From: an uncultured Clostridium sp. | Lineage (GTDB): Bacteria > Bacillota > Clostridia > TANB77 > CAG-508 | Direction of reading: 5' to 3' | Length of the DNA: 64,000 bases | NCBI GenBank assembly: GCA_946545035.1 | Contig: CAMNND010000001.1 | Span: forward strand, 1 to 64,000 | Shown here: in pieces, positions 15,448 to 26,000 of the stretch | How positions within the stretch are numbered: position 1 is the stretch's first letter | How the letters are laid out: the number at the start of each line of letters is the position of its first letter | Position numbers and translations under genes: made by a program | Notes under the pieces: generated by a model | The model's database searches: none | Told to the model about the DNA's origin: nothing | What the model saw: only the letters and a program-made list of their open reading frames with translations

Positions 15448-15552
15448 ATAGAACCAGGCTCTGAAACCTCTGGAACTAACAATAGTACAAGTGGAAGACC
15501 CGATCCAGATAGCTTATTCTTAGATCCATAGGAATCAGCGTCTGAACATTAA
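15448..15552 (+). other. Possible TAG-readthrough extension of the capsid protein
   Basis: After the capsid TAG the frame continues with a Ser/Thr/Gly/Pro/Asp/Glu-rich linker-like sequence (IEPGSETSGTNNSTSG, then RPDPDSLFLDP), a second TAG at 15529, ESASEH and a TAA at 15550. The composition is unlike the AT-rich spacers of this operon. Both TAG codons follow Pro. If leaky, a minority of capsid subunits would carry a C-terminal tail. No other late gene has internal TAG codons, so general TAG recoding is unlikely. Confidence 0.35.
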
Positions 15553-15562
15553 TTTAATTATA

Positions 15563-15597
15563 GGGAGAGGGACTTAAAACTCCCTCTCCTTTTTTTA
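15563..15597 (+). terminator. Factor-independent terminator after capsid gene
   Basis: GGAGAGGGA-CTTAAAAC-TCCCTCTCC followed by TTTTTTTATT. As late genes continue downstream with no new promoter seen, it is probably partial and lowers expression after the capsid gene. Confidence 0.85.
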
Positions 15598-15621
15598 TTA
15601 AAGAGATAAAAGGAGAAAATA

Positions 15622-16179
15622 ATGGGTATTGTTAATGATACAACTTTAGTACCTGTGCGCAATATGGTTAATCATCGAGTAGTTTATACAATTCCAGAAG
15701 AACACCGACGCGTAGTTTTTGAAGCATTTCAAGAGAGAAAAATTCCTGCAAAAGAACTTCGTGCTCTTAATTATACAGTTGGTGGAAGTATTTTATTAAA
15801 GAACTATCTTTGTGTTAAAAGTGCTGATATGCGCGCAGAATTTAATATACCAAGCGATCAAATTGAATACGATTGGACAGAAAAAGATATACAGCACGTT
15901 TTACTTAGTAATGACTCTCCTATTGAGCAATTAGAAGATGCTTTAGATTTTGCTCCACAAGGTATTCGAGAAATGATTGTTGATTATGCAGTTGAATGGA
16001 AAATTCCTGATTCAAATCGTAGAAAAGTAATTTCTAAGATGATGAATTTAAATATAGATGAAATGATTAAGTTTGCAGAAATGGTTGAAGAGAGTAATGA
16101 TACTGTTCCTCAAAATACTCATCGTCGTTTAAGTGATAAGCCTGCTACTAGTAGAACTGGACGACGTTTACAAAATTAG
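15622..16179 (+). CDS. Post-capsid head protein, unknown function (185 aa)
   Basis: ATG after AAAAGGAG, just beyond the capsid terminator. The protein is mixed helical with a basic C-terminal tail (NTHRRLSDKPATSRTGRRL). Both Trp codons are TGG. The stop is a TAG TAA tandem, the only double stop noticed in the operon. Position suggests a head-completion or minor head role. No domain recognised. Confidence 0.65.
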   Translation: MGIVNDTTLVPVRNMVNHRVVYTIPEEHRRVVFEAFQERKIPAKELRALNYTVGGSILLKNYLCVKSADMRAEFNIPSDQIEYDWTEKDIQHVLLSNDSPIEQLEDALDFAPQGIREMIVDYAVEWKIPDSNRRKVISKMMNLNIDEMIKFAEMVEESNDTVPQNTHRRLSDKPATSRTGRRLQN

Positions 16180-16199
16180 TAATTTAGAAAGGAGAGGCA

Positions 16200-16697
16200 A
16201 TGTCAGAAGAAACTCCTTTAAATACTTCTTTTGAAGAGATGTATGATTTCTTTCTTGCGGGGATTACAGACGATATGTTTATGGAAATGACAAAAGAAGA
16301 TACAGATGCATTATTAGAAGAAATTCTTTTGGCCGCATTACCTCATTTTGAATTTCCTAGAAAAAATATTTTTGATCTTGATTTAACAAATAAAACATTT
16401 GGTGATAAATTAACTCAAGAAGAAATGATGATAATTCGTCAATATATGATTAGTGAATGAATTGGCTATCAACTTGCTAATATTGATTTAGTTAAACAAA
16501 AGTATAGTGGTAGTGATTTTAAATTTACTTCACAGGCTAGTCATTTAAAACAGTTAGTTACGCTTAAAAAAGAATATGAAACTAAAGGTTTTCATTTACA
16601 ACGATTATATAATCGTCGCAAAAGATTGAAAACGGGAGGCTATGGCTCTACTTTTGCTAGGGTCATGGATATATCTGATAAACATTATTATGATTAG
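16200..16697 (+). CDS. Head-tail connector/adaptor candidate (165 aa)
   Basis: ATG at 16200 follows AAAGGAGAGG. TGA at 16458 is read as Trp (SEWIGYQLANIDLVKQKY). The protein is largely helical, acidic at the N-terminus and basic near the C-terminus (LQRLYNRRKRLKTGG). Gene order (after capsid, before neck proteins) suggests a connector subunit. The TAG stop at 16695-16697 overlaps the start of the next gene (ATGATTAG), so translation is probably coupled. Confidence 0.6.
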
Positions 16698-16998
16698 TGT
16701 TTATGATGTTGAGGTAGATAATGCAACAATTCGCCGCAATTTAAAACGTTTACAATCTCAAACTTTTAAATTACTTCCTATGCAAGAAGAAGGTGAAGAT
16801 TGTAAAAAACCTCTTGAAACTATTATTCTTGAACTTTTAGGGATGCAGGGACTTTTTTCTACTTTAGATCCTTTAGTAACTTTAATTTGTAAATTACAAG
16901 GATTAAAGGAAATTGATGGGGATGAAAATTTTATGCTTTATCGTCGCACTATTTTTGAATGTTGTGGACTATTAGATAAAGTAGCTGAATGTTTTTAA
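16690..16998 (+). CDS. Small neck/adaptor protein (102 aa)
   Basis: I prefer ATG 16690, which overlaps the preceding stop. The longer start at 16642 has GGGAGG only two bases away and would add a hydrophobic leader unlikely in a head protein. The remaining protein is helical, starting MISVYDVEVDNATIRRNLKR, with several Cys residues (CKK, ICKL, ECCGLL). It has no Trp. It lies in the connector gene cluster. Function inferred from position only. Confidence 0.5.
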   Translation: MISVYDVEVDNATIRRNLKRLQSQTFKLLPMQEEGEDCKKPLETIILELLGMQGLFSTLDPLVTLICKLQGLKEIDGDENFMLYRRTIFECCGLLDKVAECF

Positions 16999-17014
16999 AG
17001 AAAGGAGCGGCCAA

Positions 17015-18193
17015 ATGTCTCTAAAAACATTAAGTGCAAGATTACAATATAATGGCGGAGATAGGCTCGGCCGCATTAACCTACAAAAATTACGAAGTTT
17101 GCGAGCAGCATTAGGAGATGATTATCAATCTCGCTTAATTAAAACCCCTAAACGTGAAGCATGACCTTGTTTAATTAATGATGATGTTTCTGGTTTAAAA
17201 CCCGATTATGATAAAAAGATTATTTCTGTTGAATATGATGCGGGACTTGAGCCAGGGGATGTTTTTGAATGTCTTGATGATGGAACTCATTGGATGATAT
17301 ATCTTCCAAGATTAACAGAAACGGCTTATTTAAGAAGTTCTATTATTCGATGTCGTTACACAATGACAATAGACGACGAAGAATATTGAATTTATTTTCA
17401 AGGTCCTACAGAAACAGACCTCCGTTGATTTATTAAACGAGGAATTAATATTAATGAATTAAATCTTTCTGGTACCATATATATAAAATTAAATGCGCAA
17501 ACGAGAGCATTTTTTGAACGTTTTACACATATAAAAGTAGATAATCATATTTGGGAAGTTCAAGTTACAGACAGCATTTCTGTACCAGGTATTCTTGAAA
17601 TAGAAGTGCAAGAATATTATGACAATCCAATTGCGGAACTTCCTGAAATTAAACGTGCTATGAATACGGATGATAGTGTTATCATTGGAGAAACACTAGT
17701 CCCGCAAGATTCTACTATAGGATATTATATTCCAAAAGAATATCTAAATAGTGATTATTCTTGAGAAGTTCTTAATAATCCAAGAGTACAGATAGTTGAA
17801 GTTATGAATGATGGTAATATGTGTAAAGTACGTATACATGATGGCGCAGTTGGATCTTATATTATTAAGTATGGCGATTATACTTTAGAGTCAACAATTG
17901 ATTGAAAACGTGAATTTATAGAAGGTCCTACAAAAGTAGCACCATATGGTTTTTATACATATCGAGCAAAAAATGACAATGTTGTTTTTTCAATTGATAA
18001 TGTGGCAGTTGCTAAAATAATTAACCAAGACGGTAAATATTGTAAAATTGAAATTATTACTGGCCGCAAGAGTAAGTTTAATTTAACTTGTGCTTTTGAA
18101 GAAGATGGAGAACAACAACAAATAATCGTACCTATTACTATTGGATCATTTACAGGAGATAAAAATGAAAAAGACCTCGGCCTTGTTAGCTAA
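17015..18193 (+). CDS. Head-closure/neck protein with C-terminal Ig-like region (392 aa)
   Basis: ATG after AAAGGAGCGG. TGA codons are needed at several Trp positions (REAWPC, EEYWIYF, LRWFIK, YSWEVL, IDWKRE). The N-terminal 210 residues look like the beta-rich head-closure proteins that plug the portal (DYDKKIISVEYDAGL, DGTHWMIYLPRL, FTHIKVDNHIWEVQV). The C-terminal half reads like an Ig-type beta sandwich (VEVMNDGNMCKVRI, YCKIEIITGRKS). The last 29 bases overlap the next gene. Classification is by order and general character. Confidence 0.6.
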
Positions 18194-18788
18194 AAATTTT
18201 AAATCAACTTTTTTATCCTGTGAAACCGATCAAGAAACTATTTGGCGGCGACTCTTTGTCGAGAGTCGCCCTTATAGCGATAAATTGAAAAAACTTTTAG
18301 TAATTAATACTGCGGATTGTCTTGATGAAGAACAAATTCAATATCAAGAAATTATTGATAATATTAATCTTCAAGATTTAAAAGATAAACAATATTTAAA
18401 AAATGTTCCTAAATTAGAATTTGGTGAGCATGAAGAAGTAAAAGCGTATATTCTTTTAGAATTTGATGATTTTATTCCAACTACTAATCCACATTATAGA
18501 GATTGTACAATTACTTTTTCAATTATATGTCATCTTGACTATTGAGAATTAGATGATTACAAACTTCGCCCATATCAAATTGCTGGATATATAGATGGAA
18601 TGTTAAATGAAACAAAGTTATCTGGTATTGGTACTCTACGATTTTTGGGTGCAAATGAGATTGTAATGAACGAATATCTTGGAGGTATTGTCCTTCGTTA
18701 TATAGCTACTCATGGTAGTGGAGATGATAGTGAAACTCTTGATCCTACTTTACCAGCCCCGCAAGATTTAGGCGGAGGAGCCTGGTAG
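18165..18788 (+). CDS. Neck / tail-completion protein (207 aa)
   Basis: ATG at 18165 after AGGAG, overlapping the previous gene. One TGA Trp (LDYWELDDY), one TGG at the C-terminus; TAG stop. The N-terminal third is helical (LARNF-like start, ETIWRRLFVE). The remainder contains ECRDCTI-like strands (HYRDCTITFSIICHLDYWEL) and GYIDGMLNETKLSGIGTLRF, a pattern seen in tail-completion proteins of phages infecting Gram-positive bacteria. The tail ends with a Gly/Pro-rich extension. A perfect 9-bp hairpin lies within it at 18247-18270. Confidence 0.55.
18247..18270 (+). other. Intragenic GC-rich hairpin
   Basis: GGCGACTCT-TTGTCG-AGAGTCGCC, a perfect 9-bp stem in otherwise AT-rich coding sequence, 82 bp into the gene at 18165. 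Comparable hairpins lie early in the genes at 44281 and 49773. Confidence 0.5.
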
Positions 18789-18798
18789 GTGATTAAAA

Positions 18799-19569
18799 AT
18801 GGGGATAAAAGGAAATAAAGAAAAATTAGGATTGATTTTATCAGGACAATCCTTATTGGTTGAGGATATGAATATATTTGTTACTCAGCCTAAAATAAAA
18901 GATATTGTTTTATTTGGAGAAGATGATTTTTTAACAAGTATTCAAATTTTAACCAATATAGAACAATTCAATCAAATGATAAAGCAGGGTAATTCTGAAT
19001 TAAACATGATTTCAGATTTCCAATTATTATTGATTTTGATGGAGGAAGATTTTACAATAAAGAAAATGCTTAAAGAATTATTTTCTTTAATTTTTCCAAA
19101 TTATATTGTAAAAATAACTGAAAATAGTATAGATTTTTTAATTGAAGACTCTTCTAAAATTGTAGGACGCATTACTCCTTTTAACTTTGAAAATTTACAA
19201 ATAGTATTAAATGATGCCTTTATTCCGCAAGGAGATAATGAAAGAGAACCTGATTATAATCCTGCAAATGAAGCTGCACAAAAGATTGCAGAGAAAATTA
19301 AAAAGGGACGTCAAAAGGTTCATCAACAAAAAGCGGCTTCAGAAGGTCCGCATTCTGTTTTTGCAGATTATTGTTCTGTCTTATCTATTGGAATGCATAT
19401 GGATATAAATATATTTTTTTCTTATACACCATTTCAATTATATGATGCTTATAAAAGATTTTTTAGCAAAGAACAATCTGATTTTTATATGAGAGTTTCT
19501 TCTATGCCTTTAATGGATACATCAAAAATGGAAACCCCTCCTGAATGAAATCGTAATTTATATCAGTAA
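18799..19569 (+). CDS. Hypothetical tail-assembly protein (256 aa)
   Basis: ATG at 18799 with AGGTG seven bases upstream. The one TGA Trp is near the end (PPEWNRNLYQ). The protein is helical with a long charged helix (ANEAAQKIAEKIKKGRQKVH) and a C-terminal part (FADYCSVLSIGMHMDIN, YTPFQLYDAYKRFF) that resembles C-terminal regions of Gp15-like tail-assembly proteins. Those usually follow the tube gene, but here it precedes it. I treat it as a likely tail chaperone or accessory. Confidence 0.5.
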
Positions 19570-19696
19570 TTCGCTGATGCCTTGATCAGCTAATTATAAG
19601 AGATTTTTTAGAAAGCGCGAAATTCTAAAATATCACAAAAGAAAAGACTGTATACATTTTTTTCTATTCGTTTTTTGAGACAAAGGAGGTCCGCTT
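19570..19696 (+). other. 127-bp spacer before the tube gene
   Basis: Contains the dyad TTTTAGAA-N9-TTCTAAAA (about 19608-19632) and a TATACA-like box, but no convincing promoter pair. It ends in the strong binding site AAAGGAGG for the tube gene. Confidence 0.35.
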
Positions 19697-20821
19697 ATGC
19701 GAATGGGTGTACGCGAGATCTGTGATGTTGTCTTCCGTCCTTTAACTGCTGTTGATATTGGTAATCAGCATTTCGATGCTGGTCAGCCTGTTCTTTACCT
19801 TGATACAGCTAAAACCAGTTCTCTTGAGGGCGCTTCCACTACAGTTTATGCTCAGGGTGGAAAAGGTAATCCTCGTTTAATTGGTTGGGACGGCGAGAAG
19901 ACTTTAACATTCACTGTCGAAGATGCTCTAATTTCCCCTGTAAGTTTCTCTATGCTTTCTGGTGCGGGAATCGTTCAAGGTAGTTCTACTACTGGTCAGA
20001 CAATTTACACACATCAAGTTTATGACCTAGTTGTTGAGACTGTTGGTACTGGTGATACTGCTAAGTATTACGTTAAGCTTCCTGCAGATGTTCGTAATGG
20101 TGATAAGATTGTAGTTTCTAAAGAAGCTCCTATTTACGCTACCATTTTAGACAGTGCTGGTGGTCCTAAGACCTTCCTTTCTGCCGTTAAGAAAGCTGAG
20201 ATCTTCACTGATGCTGGTCTTACTACTGGTCTTACCGATGCTCAGTTTGTAGACAATCAAATTACAATTGGCGCTTCTGATGCTCTTTATTTCCAGCTTG
20301 CAGATGCCAATTATACTGACGTTGATGTAAAGGGTGGTAATACTGTCCGTATTGACTGCTATACTGCACATCAAGATGGCGCTCAGGAGATTCAGATTGA
20401 TGCGGAGAGTTTTGCTGGTTACTACTATATTGAAGCTGACACTCTCTTCCGTGATGAGGTAACTGGTCAGGACTTACCTGCTCAGTTTATTATTCCTCGT
20501 GGTAAGATTCAGTCTAACTTCACCTTTACAATGGCTAACTCTGGTGATCCTTCAACCTTCACCTTTACCATTGACGCCTTCCCTGCTTATACTAAGTTTA
20601 ATAAGACTAAGAAGGTAATGGCTGCTCTTCAGATTGTTGATCCTACCGATGCTGGTGGACATAACTATGCTGATACTACTATTATTGGTCATACTAACCG
20701 TACAACCGGTGCCGATATTTACGGCGAGGGTGTTGACACAGCTGATCAAGCTGCCAATATGCCTTATACCAATAGTATCTTTGATACAGCCACTAAAGCT
20801 AATGGTGACGAAGAGCCTTAA
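19697..20821 (+). CDS. Major tail (tube) protein (374 aa)
   Basis: ATG at 19697 after AAAGGAGG. The N-terminal half has the tube-protein pattern of phages from low-GC Gram-positive hosts (VLYLDTAKTSSLEGASTTVY, GNPRLIGWDGEKTLTF, VEDALISPVSFSMLSGAG). The rest is Thr/Ala/Asp-rich beta structure and may include an added domain. The only Trp is TGG. The composition is less AT-rich than in flanking genes, again as expected for a highly expressed virion protein. TAA stop, then tandem hairpins and a terminator. Confidence 0.78.
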   Translation: MRMGVREICDVVFRPLTAVDIGNQHFDAGQPVLYLDTAKTSSLEGASTTVYAQGGKGNPRLIGWDGEKTLTFTVEDALISPVSFSMLSGAGIVQGSSTTGQTIYTHQVYDLVVETVGTGDTAKYYVKLPADVRNGDKIVVSKEAPIYATILDSAGGPKTFLSAVKKAEIFTDAGLTTGLTDAQFVDNQITIGASDALYFQLADANYTDVDVKGGNTVRIDCYTAHQDGAQEIQIDAESFAGYYYIEADTLFRDEVTGQDLPAQFIIPRGKIQSNFTFTMANSGDPSTFTFTIDAFPAYTKFNKTKKVMAALQIVDPTDAGGHNYADTTIIGHTNRTTGADIYGEGVDTADQAANMPYTNSIFDTATKANGDEEP

Positions 20822-20833
20822 TTTAATTAATGT

Positions 20834-20889
20834 GGGAGACCCTTATAGTCTCCAATTTAGGGGTACCCTTGCGGGTACCCCTCTTTTTT
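20834..20889 (+). terminator. Tandem hairpins and terminator after tube gene
   Basis: A first stem GGGAGAC...GTCTCC (20834-20853) is followed by GGGGTACCC-TTGC-GGGTACCCC and TCTTTTTT (20860-20889). Confidence 0.85.
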
Positions 20890-20917
20890 ATTAGAGATTT
20901 TAGGGGGTGAAATATAT

Positions 20918-22342
20918 TTGGCTATAAAAAATTATCTTTACCTTTTTTATGGAAATTATTTGGAAAAAGAAGATGTAGACCCATATGCTATTATTAATAC
21001 GGCAAAACAAGAAATTAAAAGTGCTGGAATGAGGAAAATAAAAGATCTTAGAGGGAGTTTAAATACTCAACGATCTGATTTTGAATCAGAATTACAAAAA
21101 CTTTATGGATTAACTCCACAAGATTTTCAAACAAAATTAGAAAATAATTTTGCAATGAAGCTATTAACAAATTTTGAAGCAGCTCAACAACAATTAGAAG
21201 AAGGATTAAGCAAAGCTGAAACAGACATTGATTTAGGAGAAGAAATAGCTAAAGCTATTACCGCATTAGATCAAATTTTGAAATTAGGAGCTAATTTAGG
21301 AGGACTAACTATAGGTTCTATAGAAAAAGCTAAGTCTTATAATGATAAAATCTTAGAATTAGAAGCAGCGATTAATAGTGGAACAGCAGGAATAAAAGGT
21401 GAAAAAGGAAGTGTTGCAACAGCTGGTATAAATGCTCTTAATAGTGTATCTGGTTCCTTATTAGAAATTGCAGTCGCTATAGCATGAATGGCTGTTATGA
21501 TGGAACTAGGAAAAGCTAATAGTTCTTTAATGGGGGCCATAGGTCAAAATAAAGGACAAAATTTAACTATAACAACTAGACCAAGTGAAGCATTAGAAAT
21601 GTTGTATAGACAAATAGAACAAACTTTAGCAAATGCATCAACAGAAGGCAAAGCTGATAACTTTGTTGTAACACAGAATGTTGTTTCTGGAACAATGTCC
21701 TGAGCAACTTTCCAGACTAAAAATTATAGAAATATTAGAGATATTACAATAGAATCTGTTAAAACCTATGCGGAATTACAAATGGGCCGTTATTTTGGAT
21801 GACATTTTTTAATCAATACTGCAGGTGGTTTAGGAGATAACCATTTACAAGACAATGTAAGTTTTACTCGTTTTAGAGATACAGATTCACAGATAACAGC
21901 TGCAGATATTGATACTCATTGAATGAATATTCAACAGCAAGCTAAAGTATTAGCTGCTGCGGACATTATTGCTGCACAAGGAGTTAAAGAATTAGGAGCT
22001 GGATTAGATTATTACATAGTCAGAGAAAGATTTAGTAATAACATAAGAATTATTCCTGTAGCGGATCTTCTTGACAATCTATATCACGCCTATCAAAATA
22101 GTAGCGATGGTAATTTAAATTCTTTTGGAGTAAGAGATACTTCATGAACAAGTGGAAGATCTCTACAGGGTTCACGAATGAAAAATTATGGAATAATTAA
22201 TGCTTCTGCTTTTAAAGCCCCACCTTGAAGACCCTCTATTCCAAGTGGATGAATACGTTCTAAAAAAGCTTATAATCCTATATATGAAAAATTAAAAGAA
22301 ACAAAAGTTTCTATATCTCTAAATTTAGGATATTATTTTTAA
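20918..22342 (+). CDS. Unknown virion-region protein (474 aa)
   Basis: TTG at 20918 lies eight bases after GGGGGTG; the ORF extends to TAA at 22340-22342. TGA codons at Trp-like places (IAWMAVMM, MSWATF, FGWHFL, PPWRPS, GWIRS) are required to keep it open; there is no TGG. The first 230 residues are helical, with coiled-coil-like and Ala/Gly-rich hydrophobic stretches (LGANLGGLTIGSIEKA, LEIAVAIAWMAVMMELG). The C-terminal half is mixed, with a basic Trp/Pro-rich end. A protein this long between tube and tail chaperone is unusual. I do not recognise it. Confidence 0.65.
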
Positions 22343-22351
22343 ACAAAAATC

Positions 22352-22380
22352 TTGACAAAATAGAAAAAATTTAGTATACT
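22352..22380 (+). promoter_or_regulatory. Internal late promoter
   Basis: Perfect TTGACA (22352-22357), 17 nt, TATACT (22375-22380), 35 bp ahead of the gene at 22415. It is the clearest promoter inside the late operon. Confidence 0.75.
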
Positions 22381-22414
22381 ATAAATATAGTTATAGAGAT
22401 AAAAGGAGTTGAAT

Positions 22415-22951
22415 ATGATTAATATTGAAGAAGTATTAAATTGTCCTCTTACTTCCCAAGAAATCTACGATATGATTAATTCTTGTCTTGAAGAAGCAGA
22501 AGATAATGGATTTTTAAATCAATTCGTATTTGAACGCGCATTAGTTTGTCACGAAGTTCTTTTACTAATTGAAGATTTAGATGATATTGATGGTCCTATG
22601 GTTGCGGAAAATCCTCTTACTGCATTTGATCATTTCTTAGAAATGGGATATATTCAGAATCTAATTAAAAATCATGCAGACACTGTCGATTACATTGGCA
22701 AGATTGCCGCACAATATTTTGAAGACTATGAAAAATATCTTCTCTCTGTTGGAGGAGTGTTAAATAAAGCTGAGATTTTTAGTTCTGAAGTTCTTCAGAA
22801 TATGGCAGGACAATTTAATGATTTAACTAAGAATGGTGATATTCAAGAGACACTTAAAATTGCAAATGAATGGGGTATGAATCGGCAACCTCCAAAAGTA
22901 GAGAATCCAGTTAATTCTGAACAAGTATTAGATAGTTTATTTAATGTTTAA
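22415..22951 (+). CDS. Putative tail-assembly chaperone (178 aa)
   Basis: ATG at 22415, six bases after AAAAGGAG; a TTG at 22409 is too close. The product is acidic and helical (TSQEIYDMINSCLEEAEDNG, DFLEMG-type helices, IGKIAAQYFEDYEKYLLS). Its single Trp is TGG (NEWGMN). It lies directly before the tape measure gene, where chaperones that coat the tape measure are encoded, and has its own promoter and terminator so that it can be made in quantity. I see no obvious frameshift site, unlike classical G/GT pairs. Role inferred from position. Confidence 0.5.
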   Translation: MINIEEVLNCPLTSQEIYDMINSCLEEAEDNGFLNQFVFERALVCHEVLLLIEDLDDIDGPMVAENPLTAFDHFLEMGYIQNLIKNHADTVDYIGKIAAQYFEDYEKYLLSVGGVLNKAEIFSSEVLQNMAGQFNDLTKNGDIQETLKIANEWGMNRQPPKVENPVNSEQVLDSLFNV

Positions 22952-22956
22952 TATAG

Positions 22957-22995
22957 AGAGCCTTACGAGTGAAAATCGTAAGGCTCTTTTTTTAT
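22957..22995 (+). terminator. Strong terminator after chaperone gene
   Basis: AGAGCCTTACGA-N7-TCGTAAGGCTCT followed by TTTTTTT, a perfect 12-bp stem. A second dyad, ATAGACC-AAA-GGTCTAT, follows at about 23037-23053 in the leader of the tape measure gene. Confidence 0.9.
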
Positions 22996-23095
22996 TAGAT
23001 AAATAAGGAATTTTCCATTTAATAGTAGATATTGTTATAGACCAAAGGTCTATTATAGAGACATAAGGACATTCCGAGAGGAAGGTGAAAATACT

Positions 23096-26000
23096 TTGAA
23101 ATATTCCAATACTGTTGAATATAATATTTCAACTAAATTAGATTCAAGTGGTTTAACTAAATTACAAAGTCAAATTAAACAACTTGAAAATTCAATGCAA
23201 CAAATGGCTAATCGTGAATTGTTAAATTCAGATAAAGTTCAAGCTGCAAAAACTCAATTAGAGGGATTAAATACCGCTCTTACAAATTCTTTCAATTCCT
23301 CTCTTGGAATTTTAGATCTATCAAAGTTTAGAGCTGAATTAGATGCTAGCGGAGTTAGTGCTAAAGGATTACAATCAGCTTTTAATATGATGGGTGCTGA
23401 AGGACAAGCTGCATTAAATGGTTTAACAACTCAGATTGCTAACTTTAATGGTGGTATGGAACGTACTTCATCTGCGGTGGACAAAGTATTTACTACTTTT
23501 AGTAATACTTTTAGATGAGGTATGGTTTCAAGTTTCTTTAGTCAATTTATGAATGCAATTCATAGTTCAATAGATTACGTTAAAGAACTTGATGACTCAT
23601 TAACTCAAATTATGCTTGTTACAGATTATAATCGCGATTCAATGAATGAATTTGCACGATCTGCTAATGAAGCCGCTAAAGCTGTTAGTATGACAACAAC
23701 AGGTATGACTAATGCTTCATTAATTTTTGCTCAGCAAGGGTATGATCTTGGACAATCTCAAGAATTAGCTACATTATCTGCTAAAGTTGCAAATGCTTCT
23801 CAACAAGATACTGCTACTACTTCAGATCAAATTACAGCATATATGAATGCCTATGGTCTTGAAAATAGTATTAGTGAACTTACACAAGCAATGGATAATT
23901 GAGCTTTAATTGCAAATATTTCTGCGGCCGATGTAGGTGAACTTGCACAGGCATCACAGCGTGCAGCTTCAATGGCTAACACTGTGGGTGTTAGTGGAGA
24001 ACAGCTTGCCGCACAAATTGCTACAATTGAGTCTGTAACACGAGAAGCTCCAGAACAAATTGGTAATGGTCTTAAGACTCTTTATGCTCGTTTTTCTGAT
24101 ATTTCTCAGGGCGGAGAAGATGAAAATGGAGTTAGTCTTGGAGATGTTACTAAACAGTTAAATGATATTGGCGTTCAAGTATTAGATCAATTTGGGAATA
24201 TTCGTGATGTTGGCGATATCATGGAAGATCTTATGGTTGTATGAGACGATCTTGATCAAACTAGTAAAATTGCAGCAGCTCAGTCTTTAGCGGGTAAATA
24301 TCAAGTTAACCGTTTTGTTTCATTAATGGATAATTCTGATATGTATAAAGAGTATTTAGGAGCTACAGGATCTTCCGCAACCGGCACTCTTGATCAAATG
24401 AACGAAGAATATGCTCAGTCTATTGAAGGTCGTAGCGCTAAGTTACAAGCGTCATTAGAAGGATTGTTTAGTACGATATTTAATACCGATGATATTTACC
24501 CTTGAATGGATGCTGCGCAAAGTGCAGTAGACTTATTACAACAATTCTTTGATGTTCTTGGAGGAGGAAAAACTGTTCTTCTGGGTATCGGTAGTTTATT
24601 AGGACAAGTATTTAATCAAAATATAGCTAGAAGTATTAATGATGCAATTGCTAATCATAATTTAGGAAAAATACGTGAGCAGAATATAAATAGTGTAAAT
24701 GATACTCTAGATAGAGTTGGAATTGATAGAACTCAAGGCGTTGGTGCTTATATTAGCAAAACTGCTGATCAAGCAAAATTAGGAGCTTTAAATGAAGCTC
24801 AATACAATGCTTATATGGATGATGTACAACAATGAGTAAATGCCACAACAGCACTAACTGAGTCTGAAAAAGAGCTTCAAACTAATGTAGATTTAATAAA
24901 TGCTATTTATGCAAAAGCAGGTGCAGATGGTGTTTTTAAAGAAGGTGAAGATAGTCCTTATAATACTGTTAATTTACAAGAAAATCGTAAGGAAGTTTTA
25001 GATAAGTTAGATAATTTAGATTTTGCACAACAAGAACAAGCAGCTGCACAATATGCAAATAGTCTACATCGATTATCAACTGTTTTTAAAGAGGTAGAAC
25101 AAGATACTTCTGATGAACAAAATAAACAAGAAGAATTGGCTAATTCTATTCAATTTGCTAGAGAAACTTTAGCTGATTTTACAAGAATTTTAGGGATGTC
25201 AAAAGAAGAAGCTGATCAATGAGATCAAGTTTTTGAAAATATAGCGGCAGATTTAGCCGCTCTTCCTGAAGATTCAATTGAAGCAGAAAAAGCTTTAGAA
25301 AAATTATATGATAGAGTTGTAACTTTACAAAAAGGACTTTTTGAAGTAAATAACAATAAAGAAGGTGCAAAAAAATTTGTTGTTGATGCATCTGACACAA
25401 TTCAAAAAAACGAAACTCAAATTTCTTTTAATGAAGCTCAAGAAAAAAGAGCTGGAGAGAATGCAGGGGCTAGAGGTCAAGGAATTGATCAACAACAAAA
25501 TATAAAAGCAATTCTTGATACTATGAATGCAGTTCAACAATTAACTTTTGCCTGACAAGCTTTTCAAGGTCTTGGTAGTTTATGAGCTAATGAAGATTTA
25601 TCTACTGGAGAAAAAGTTATTCAAACAGTAATGAATCTTACTATGGCTATGTCTCAATTAATTCCTGCCATTGATACTTTAAAAAATGGAGGTTTAGGAC
25701 AATCATTCCAGCAAATGAATGATGCTTTATCTAAAATTCAAATGGGAGAAATAGATTTTTCTTCTGATGAAAGAATGGTAGAAGTTAATGAGAAATTAAA
25801 TTCTTTATTAGATAAAAGAACTATAATTCATAAAAAAATTAGTGAAGCAAAAAAAGAAATTTATAATGCTACAAAACAAGCAGCTGAAGCCGAAAATACA
25901 AGTGCAAAAAATGCTATGACAGGAGCTCAATTAGCATTTAAGAAAACTTTAGCTAAAAAAACAGAAAAAGAACAAAATGAGCTTATTTCTATATTGGAAA

